The notes under the pieces were generated by a model. It did no database searches, was not told where the DNA came from, and was given only the letters and a program-made list of their open reading frames with translations. Shown here in pieces: positions 56,755 to 64,000 of a DNA stretch of 64,000 nucleotides. The position numbers were made by a program, and so were the translations under genes. This stretch comes from Neocallimastix lanati (nom. inval.). Its lineage: Eukaryota > Neocallimastigomycota > Neocallimastigomycetes > Neocallimastigales > Neocallimastigaceae. Position 1 is the stretch's first letter; every line of letters starts with the position of its first letter. The stretch lies in assembly GCA_016946835.1 (NCBI GenBank), contig JACVTC010000160.1:262001-326000 (forward strand). Reading direction: 5' to 3'.

Positions 56755-57552
56755 TTAATTATAACAATATAATTAAATTTAAATAATAAATAACACACAC
56801 AGATTTTTATAATTAAGATTTCAATATTTAAGATTTATGTTTTATTAGAACTTTAATTAATATATATTTTAATAATAAAATTAACTAAGATTAATACAAA
56901 GAATTATTTATTGTTATAATTAATTTATTAACTTTATGTTAATAGTTTAGAATTTAATAGTTAGTTAAAGGTTAAAGGTTAATAATCTTACAAAGAATTC
57001 AAAATATAAAACTTATAAAACTTATTTAAAATGTTATAAAACTATTACTAATAACTAATTCTGTATTTTTAATTAATAATACAAATTAATAATATAATTT
57101 CCAAGTTAAGAGATTTATCTAATATAAATTTCTTAATTAATAATTTAGGATCTTAAATAATTAAATTATATTTTTATATTTAAATATCTTTAAAGTCCAA
57201 TATCTCGTTATCTAGTTATCCAATAAGGTTGATTTTAACATATGTCATAGTTCTCGACCGTAGCTTTCTAATGAATATAATTTTAGCTGGAAATCACGAT
57301 ATAATATTTCCATTATTTGTTGAGTTATCGTTGTTTTTCTTCATGTTAATTTTATCAAATTCTTAAGGGTTAAATTAAATTAAATTATCTTTAATAAATA
57401 AGTCCAAACCCTTTGGCTTCTAATTCTTTAATGTTTCTAGTATTTATTTTTATAATTAAAATCGAATTAAAATAATTTTTGTCAATAACTAAATTAAATT
57501 TCAATTGATCTAATAGTGAATTTTAACTTCAAATCCACTAGTATTCGTGACA
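56755..57552. mobile_element. Solo LTR H, right part
   Basis: Resumes with the second TTAAT copy (56755-56759) and ends GTATTCGTGACA at 57552, followed by the second CGACT copy. The two parts give about 883 bp of LTR with TG and CA ends. No internal genes are present, so it is a solo LTR. Confidence 0.8.
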
Positions 57553-57586
57553 CGACTACCGGCGGTTAAATGAAATCACAATCCGA
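57553..57586 (+). pseudogene. Continuation of element C reverse transcriptase after the nested stack
   Basis: After the second CGACT copy (57553-57557) the frame resumes as DYRRLNEITIRDS, the RT motif that follows VID in element C at 40896-40904. The junction is exact at nucleotide and reading-frame level. Similarity is lost after about 57586; the rest of C is not seen. Confidence 0.85.
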
Positions 57587-58785
57587 GATTCTCTAACGAA
57601 ATCTTCATGATACGATATTTTGTTAAATACCGTATATGTTAGTTGGGCGTTTGTGCAAAAGGGAATTACTCCAAGAATATTATATTACAATAATTATATT
57701 TACTTTTTATTTATTTATCTTTTATTATTTTATCTATTATATTTTATCATATAAAAAAAAATACATGTTATTCATTAAAAAAAAGAAAATATTTATTTAT
57801 AAATTATTTTCATAATTATATTTTTACTAATTTTATAAATTTTATTTATCGAAACACTAAAATTAATAAATATAAATATTCATAACTTTTTACTTATAAC
57901 TATTAATTCATATTGTTTAACATTATTTAAAAATTATTTTAATATTAACATCAATTTAATTAAACATTCAATCTCCGTTATAATTAATATAACTAATTTT
58001 GCTATATAATCAACAATTCTTTTAATAATTTTAATATTATTTAATTTAATATTTTAATAATTATTAATAATATTAAATTATCTTTAATAATATATTTTAA
58101 GATTCATTATATAAAATTAATTTTTAATAAATATTTATATTAATAATTTTTCTAAATAATTTTTCTATTATTTTATATTTTTTTCTACTGGATATGCATC
58201 ATTCAGTGGGATGGTCTATTTATTTTTATTTATTTATTTAATAGAAAATTTTATATTCTAAACTAAATAATTATTACTTTTAATAATAATATTTCTCTTA
58301 TTTTCTTACCACAATTATTTCTATCCTTTTTCTTTTATTTATTATTTATTATTTATTATTTATTATTTATTTTCTGTTACATGTTTTATTAGTTATTTCT
58401 TTCCTTTTCTCTTTTTTTTTATAATAATTTTCTAATGTTTTTATATATTTTTAATATTTATAATAATTTTACGAAATGTTTCTCTAATACTCCGAAAATT
58501 ATTATTGTTGTTTATATTATTTAAACAATAATTTTTAATTATTATTATTTATTTTTATTTTTACAAATTTAATTATTTATAACTAAATATAAACAATAAT
58601 ATTTTTATTTTGTTATTTATAAACAAAGTATAAACTATAACATAATATTTAATATTTATAATTAAAATAAAGTTTAATTATATTTTATATAAAACTAAAA
58701 TTATTTACATTATCTAATTAATTAAAATTTATTTACATTTATTAAATTTTTAAGTAATTTATTAATAATTTAGTATTTTTCTGAG
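57587..58785. other. AT-rich non-coding region right of element C
   Basis: I see nothing coding. TATTTATT repeats occur at about 58335-58370. TCTAACGAAATC at 57590 may be the start of a further insertion that removed the rest of C, but I found no matching end. Confidence 0.5.
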
Positions 58786-58801
58786 TGTAATGGCTCATTC
58801 A

Positions 58802-59587
58802 TGGTATGGTTCATATAGTTTTAGGAATATAATAATAATTAACACAAATAATAAAATTACAATAAAAAAAAAATAATTTGTTTTAAAATCAATATTTATT
58901 TTATTTAAATTTATAAAAGAAAAATAATAATATAATTATTTATTTTAATAAAAGTAAGTTATTGATTATATTTTATTTCACTAAAAATTACATGTATTTA
59001 TATTTTTTTATCAAATTAAAATTTGTAAAGCCTAACTATTTCTTAATAAACTAATTACTAATTATTTTAATAAATAAAACATTTAAATTGAAATTGAATT
59101 ATTATTTTAGTTAATAATATTATTGTTATAAATATAAGTTTTATATTATTGAATTATTAATTATTTAATATTAGTTTAATATTAATATATATAAAATAAA
59201 AATAAAGAGATTATACAGAATATTTTAATTGTGGTTTAGTTAAATATAGTAATTAAAAATAAATTTAAATTGATAACGAAAATTTTAATAACTAATTAAA
59301 TAGATTTGATTATTTTCAATATAACATATTACAAAAGAAATATAATATTAATATATTAAGTGGGCAAGGACAATATTCTTGGCTAAAGATTTTTAATACT
59401 TTATAATGGAATCGGATTGATAATTCAAAAAGGAATTATAAGTTAATTGGTGATTTATTAACTTAAGATTTCTATTTAGTAATATTTGAAGAATATTGGA
59501 AAGTTCCAATTATATAAAATAGAATAATCTATAAGGTTAGAATAATTAATATATAGCACAATTAGTATTATTTGTTCATTCTGTATT
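58802..59587 (-). mobile_element. Solo LTR of the E family, inverted
   Basis: The reverse complement of the E LTR: starts TGGTATGGTTCATATAG and ends CATTCTGTATT, 786 bp. The 5-bp duplication ATTCA is at 58797-58801 and 59588-59592. It differs from E at many scattered positions, so it is older. No internal region. Confidence 0.9.
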
Positions 59588-60204
59588 ATTCATGTAATAA
59601 TTCTATTAAGAACTAACTCAAAATAGAATTATTAACTACAACTTAACGACTAATTCATTAAATTAAGAAAATAAAATAAAATAAATTTTTTTTTTATCTT
59701 TAGAGTTTATTATAAAATAAATTATAATAATAACACAAAAAGTAAGAGAAGAATTGTTTGTATAAATTTGATTTTAAAAATATGTTTTTGAATAAAATAT
59801 TTTTATTAATTTATTAAAGTTAAAAATATAAAATTGTTACTATTATAACTATGTTTTTTATAATAATAACTCTTGATTTCTCAAAGAGAACTCAAGAGCC
59901 TTATTTATATTTTTTTATGAAAATAAGGTTAAATAAGAAAGGGTTTTCTAATCTTAACAAATCTCTTGTCTAGGAAAAGATTAGATAGAAAAACCTAGAT
60001 AAGTTTTCGATCGATATTCTATCCATATCGATCATCGCATTAATTAAGTAAAACCGTTTACTTCTAAAAAGTAATTGGAAAAAATCTTAATTAACCGATT
60101 TTCCAATCTAATCTAATGATCGAAAATAAAAGAATAAAATAATAAAAGATATTTCGATCATATAATTTATCCTTATATTAAAAATATAAAATTAAATAGT
60201 TAAT

Positions 60205-60276
60205 AAAATACAGAATACATTATAAAATACAGAATACATTATAAAATACAGAATACATTATAAAATACAGAATAAA
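60205..60276. repeat. 19-bp tandem repeat (AAAATACAGAATACATTAT), about four copies
   Basis: Near-perfect direct repeats within the probable LTR L. Confidence 0.8.
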
Positions 60277-60505
60277 ATACAATACAAAATACATTAGTTA
60301 CAGTAGAGAAATTAATATATTGTAAATATATCATTTAAAATTAATTAAATAAATTTTGTTAAATTAATGAATATTTAAAATTAAATTAAATAAATTTAAT
60401 AAATATTATATGTAATTAAATAAAGTTATAGTTATAATAACTTAACTAAGAAAATATAATTATTTGTTAGCAAATAATTATAGATTCTTACATTGCTCTG
60501 TTTAA

Positions 60506-63500
60506 TTATGATGTTTCCATTAAGTCTTCATTTCTTTTAGTATATGGTTCCAATTGTGAGATATGAAATACCGGATGGAGATGTAAGTTCTCTGGAAGTT
60601 CCAAACGGTAATTCATTCTTTCCCTTTTCTCGATGATTTTAAAAGGTCCAAGATATTGAGTGGATAATTTTCTAGAGGGTTCATTCGTAAAGTAGTATCT
60701 TCTAAGCATAACCAAATCATTTACTTTAAAGTCAGGTCCTACAGATTTTTTATTGTCAGCATATTTCTTAAAATCTTCTTTGGCTTTAACTAAATGTTGA
60801 CGAAGGGCATTGAAATGTGAAGACCAATCCCTAGTAAGAACAGAGGCACTGTAAAGAGTTCTATCAGAAACAGATTACAAATAACAAATTTTAACACCAA
60901 AATAAAAAAGAACACGTAATAAAAATTCGTTTTTTTAAATAAAATAATCTTTATTAATTAAAAAAAAATTAAATCTCTTTTTTGTTATTAACTATCATTT
61001 AGTCAATAACTAATACATCGATTTAATTACAGAAATTTACATGTATTTATATTTTTTCATTATTACATTATAATATATTATTTCTATCTAATTTACATAT
61101 ATTACTATTTATTTATAAACAAAATATTTATTAATAATTTTATTAAATAATAATTAACTAAACTAAACAATAATTAATTCAATAAACTTTCAACTTATTT
61201 ACAATAATAATTAAATTCAATAACAACTCATTTATTATATATTTATTATATAAATATTATTAATACTAATGTTTATATATTTACAATTCAAAACTATTTT
61301 TATAAACTATTTAAACTAATTTTAACTATTTAAAACTATTCCGAAATTAATTTTAAAGTATTTTAAACTAACTAAACTAAATTAATTAAGTTAAATAGAA
61401 TAACTATTTTAAATAAACTAAACTAAATTAACTAACTTAAATAAATTATTTAGATTAAAGTTATTATCCAAAATTATTTAATAATAATTTTTCCTTTATG
61501 AAAAGTTTACATAAATTTATAATTAATTTTCATATACGTAAATCATAAATTTATGTAATTTTATTACATTAATTAATTATGTAATAATTAATTATTAAAG
61601 ATTTTATTAAATCTTTACAGGCACTATCTTTTAGCAGAATCGGTGGTGAATCAATAACACAATTTGGGTCAAATCATAGTTAGCATGAAAAGGAGTTTGA
61701 GCTATTGATTTGTGAATAGAGTTGTTGTAGGACATTTCACATAAAGGGAGGTAGAAACACCATTCGTTTTGAGCAGAAGAACAATAGCAGCGAAGATATT
61801 GTTCTATTACAGCATTAGCCCGTTCAACCTGACCATTTGATTGTTGGTGGTGAGCAGTAGCAAGTCTTGGTTTAGCACGAATAGCATCGCACAACGAAGT
61901 CCAAAATTGAGAAGAGAATTGGGAACCATGATCAGACACAATCACTTTAGGAAAACCATGATACTTAAAGACTTGGAAAAGTAAGAACTTGGCAGTTAAA
62001 TCGGCAGAGGGAACATCGGAGCAGGGTACTAAATGAATCATTTTGGTTAAATGATCAGAAACAACCATGATACAAGTGCAATCTTGTGAAGAAGGCAATG
62101 AAACAATAAAATCGATGCCAATAACTTCCCAGGGTTTTGTAGGAGTAGGAAGTGGTATTAGTTTACCATAAGATTTATGACGACGGATTTTATTTCTACA
62201 ACAAACATCACAAGAAGCCATATAATTTGAAATATCTTTTTTCATATTAGGCCACCAGTAGTTCCTTCTGAGTTTTTCAAAGGTCCTATCTACCCCCTGA
62301 TGGCCACTAGTGGGTGCATCATGGAAAGACTTTAAAAGTCTAGCCCTGAGACTGGAAGGGATAATAATACGCTTCTGAAAGTGAAGTACGCCATCGACGA
62401 AGGAAAATAAAGAACTTTTGACGTTGTTTGACTTATCCCTTATTTTTAAAAGGATATTTTTACAATAATTATCAGTTTTCTGTGCTTCAATAAGACTACT
62501 AATATTGTCATTTATAGCACAGCAGAAAGCATTATTGTTAATTATAGGTTGTGATTCAGATGAAGAGTCAGATTTAAAATCTGGGCGTCTTGAAAGAGCA
62601 TCTGGTTTGTCACTTTTAGCGCCTGATCTGAATGCAATTCTATAGTCAAACTTTGATAAAAAGAGACTCCAACGAATTTGTCTTTGATTTAAATGTTGGG
62701 GTTTCTTAAAATACAATAAGTTCTTGTGGTCTGTTATTACTTGAACAGGAAATTTTGCGCCTTCTAAATGATGCCTCCAAGTTTCAAACGCAGTAATTAT
62801 AGCAAGAAGTTCTTTATCATATATAGTATAATTGACTTCTGCTTTATTGAGGGATCTAGAATGGAAGGCTACGGGATGCAATAAGTTATCAGTGTCACTA
62901 ACCTGAGAAAGTATGCAACCGACAGCAAAGTCGCTAGCATCTGTTTCAACGATGAATTCTTTCTCTGGATTAGGAAAAATGAGCACTTCATCAGCTTTAA
63001 AAGATTCTTTTAATTTATTAAAAGCTTCATTTGCTGATTCATCCCAATTAAATGTAGTATTTTTCCTTAAAAGTCGACGAAGAGGTTCCATATTTTTGGC
63101 AAAATTATTGATAAACTTTCAATAGAAATTACATAAGCCTAGAAAACTTTGTAATTCCTTTTGATTTTTTGGAATAGGCCAATACAGAACAGATTTTACC
63201 TTATCCTTATCCATAGTGAGACCATCTACAGAAACAGTGAAGCCTAAGAAAGTGGTTTTAGTAACATGGAAATCACATTTCTCTAATTTAGCATATAATC
63301 CATTGTTGATGAGAAGTTGAAGAACAATCCTAACATGTTTAATATGTTCTTTTTCGTTGTTAGAGTAAATAATGATGTCGTCTAGATAGACTTGCACGAA
63401 AGAACCAATGATATCATTGAAGATATCTTGTACAAAACGTTGAAAAACCGAAGGGGCATTTCGAAGTCCAAAAGGCATAACGAGATATTCGAAATGTCCT

Positions 63501-63991
63501 AAAGGGGTTCTAAAAGCAGTAAGATATTCGTGACCTTCTTTAACTCTGATTAGGTTATAAGCAGATCTAAGGTCAAGACGAGTAAATATCTTAGCTTTTT
63601 GAAAGGATTCAATCAAGTCATTTATTCATGGAATTGGGTAGCTATTACGGATTGTGATAGCATTTAATCGCCGATAATCTACACAGAGTCTAAGGGTACC
63701 ATCGCGTTTCATTACAAATAATATAAGAGCACCTGCTGGTGATTTTGACTTCCTAATGAATTTCTTTTTTAAGTTTTCCTTAATATAATCCTATAAAGCT
63801 TTCATTTCTTGTACAGTAAGAGAGTATATTGGACCAAAATAGAGTTGTCCACCAGGAATAAGCTCAATAGCAATATCATAGTCACGATGAGGTGGTAAGT
63901 TCTCAGCTTGTTTCTTTTCAAATACTATTTGTCTAATTGTACCATAATTTTGTGGCTTTTTTCTACAATTTTTAAAAAGCCATATATTCAC
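60506..63991 (-). pseudogene. Pol J: decayed Ty3/gypsy pol, interrupted by solo LTR K, running off the window
   Basis: Minus strand from the right edge. Pre-RT block LPPHRDYDIAIELIP; RT with [42 protein letters not shown] and YLDD (about 63380-63391); RNase H ([21 protein letters not shown]). Integrase has the HHCC finger (SFHDAPTSGHQGVDRTFEK, CDVCC) and catalytic positions in GIDFIVSL, SDHGSQFSS and GQVERANAV. The GPF-type module (LGPFKIIEKRERMNYRL, HPVFHISQLEPY) follows. Damage: stops at about 63793, 63626 and 63120, a one-base frameshift near 61675, and the insertion of K. No chromodomain is seen before the frame is lost at 60506. Confidence 0.88.
60850..61621. mobile_element. Solo LTR K inside the integrase C-terminal region of J
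   Basis: TGTAAAGAGTTC to AATCTTTACA (772 bp), with 5-bp duplication GGCAC at 60845-60849 and 61622-61626. The ends form an 8-bp inverted repeat TGTAAAGA / TCTTTACA. Removing it restores the J reading frame across the site. Internal motifs (AATAAAAAAGAACACG) recall the LTRs of C and D, so it is probably of that family. Confidence 0.88.
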
Positions 63992-64000
63992 AATATGGCG

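Larger units (their letters stand above)
58786..60492 (-). mobile_element. Probable LTR L, next to pol J, split by the inverted E-family LTR
   Basis: On the plus strand a TGTAATGG end at 58786 and a GATTCTTACA end at 60492 could bound an LTR of about 916 bp once the inserted E-family LTR and one ATTCA are removed. It directly abuts the coding debris of J. It may be J's 3' LTR or a separate insertion: the flanks (CTGAG, TTGCT) do not form a duplication, and no clear polypurine tract precedes it. Confidence 0.35.

Overview
The window reads as nuclear DNA of a very AT-rich eukaryote. I infer an anaerobic gut fungus (Neocallimastigomycota) as the best fit. The reasons are extreme AT content, 35-53 nt homopolymer A/T tracts, Asn-rich low-complexity proteins, short GT-AG introns, many LTR retrotransposons, and relics of a hydrolase that resembles bacterial alpha/beta hydrolases. 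Other AT-rich eukaryotes, such as dictyostelids, are not excluded.

Left part (1-25 kb): mostly AT-rich non-coding DNA with microsatellites. It holds two host genes, both on the minus strand: a REEP/TB2-DP1-HVA22 (Yop1-type) ER-shaping membrane protein at 11077-11811, and a four-exon gene at 14453-19872 for a roughly 1636-residue coiled-coil protein whose N-terminus resembles GM130/AKAP450-type scaffolds. There are also decayed Ty1/copia fragments at 3.3-6.3 kb and a row of three decayed copies of one alpha/beta hydrolase at 21.2-24.8 kb.

Right part (25-64 kb): almost entirely LTR retrotransposons. They are: element I (truncated Ty3/gypsy gag-protease with about 100-bp LTRs, minus strand, 25167-27233); element A (Ty1/copia, 28181-32701, target duplication CTAGA); and element B (Ty1/copia, starting at 32892). 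Element B holds a nested stack that can be unpicked from target-site duplications. Ty3/gypsy element C begins at 37864 inside the reverse transcriptase of B. Solo LTR H sits in the reverse transcriptase of C (CGACT). Ty3 chromovirus D sits in H on the minus strand (40995-56754, TTAAT). Solo LTR G sits in an LTR of D (CTAC). Ty3/gypsy element E sits at the edge of G (49126-56137, CTACT). To the right lie a solo LTR of the E family (58802-59587, ATTCA), and a decayed minus-strand Ty3/gypsy pol J that runs off the window and is split by solo LTR K (GGCAC).

The most interesting signals are in how these elements prime and translate themselves. D and C carry primer sites complementary to their own LTR RNA instead of a tRNA (Tf1-like self-priming). 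A and B carry a site complementary to the anticodon arm of tRNA-Lys(CUU). E has a UUUAAAC slippery heptamer plus a GC-rich hairpin at the gag-pol overlap, and B has AAAUUUU followed by a long hairpin at the same place. All of this was read by eye; no search or folding program was run.
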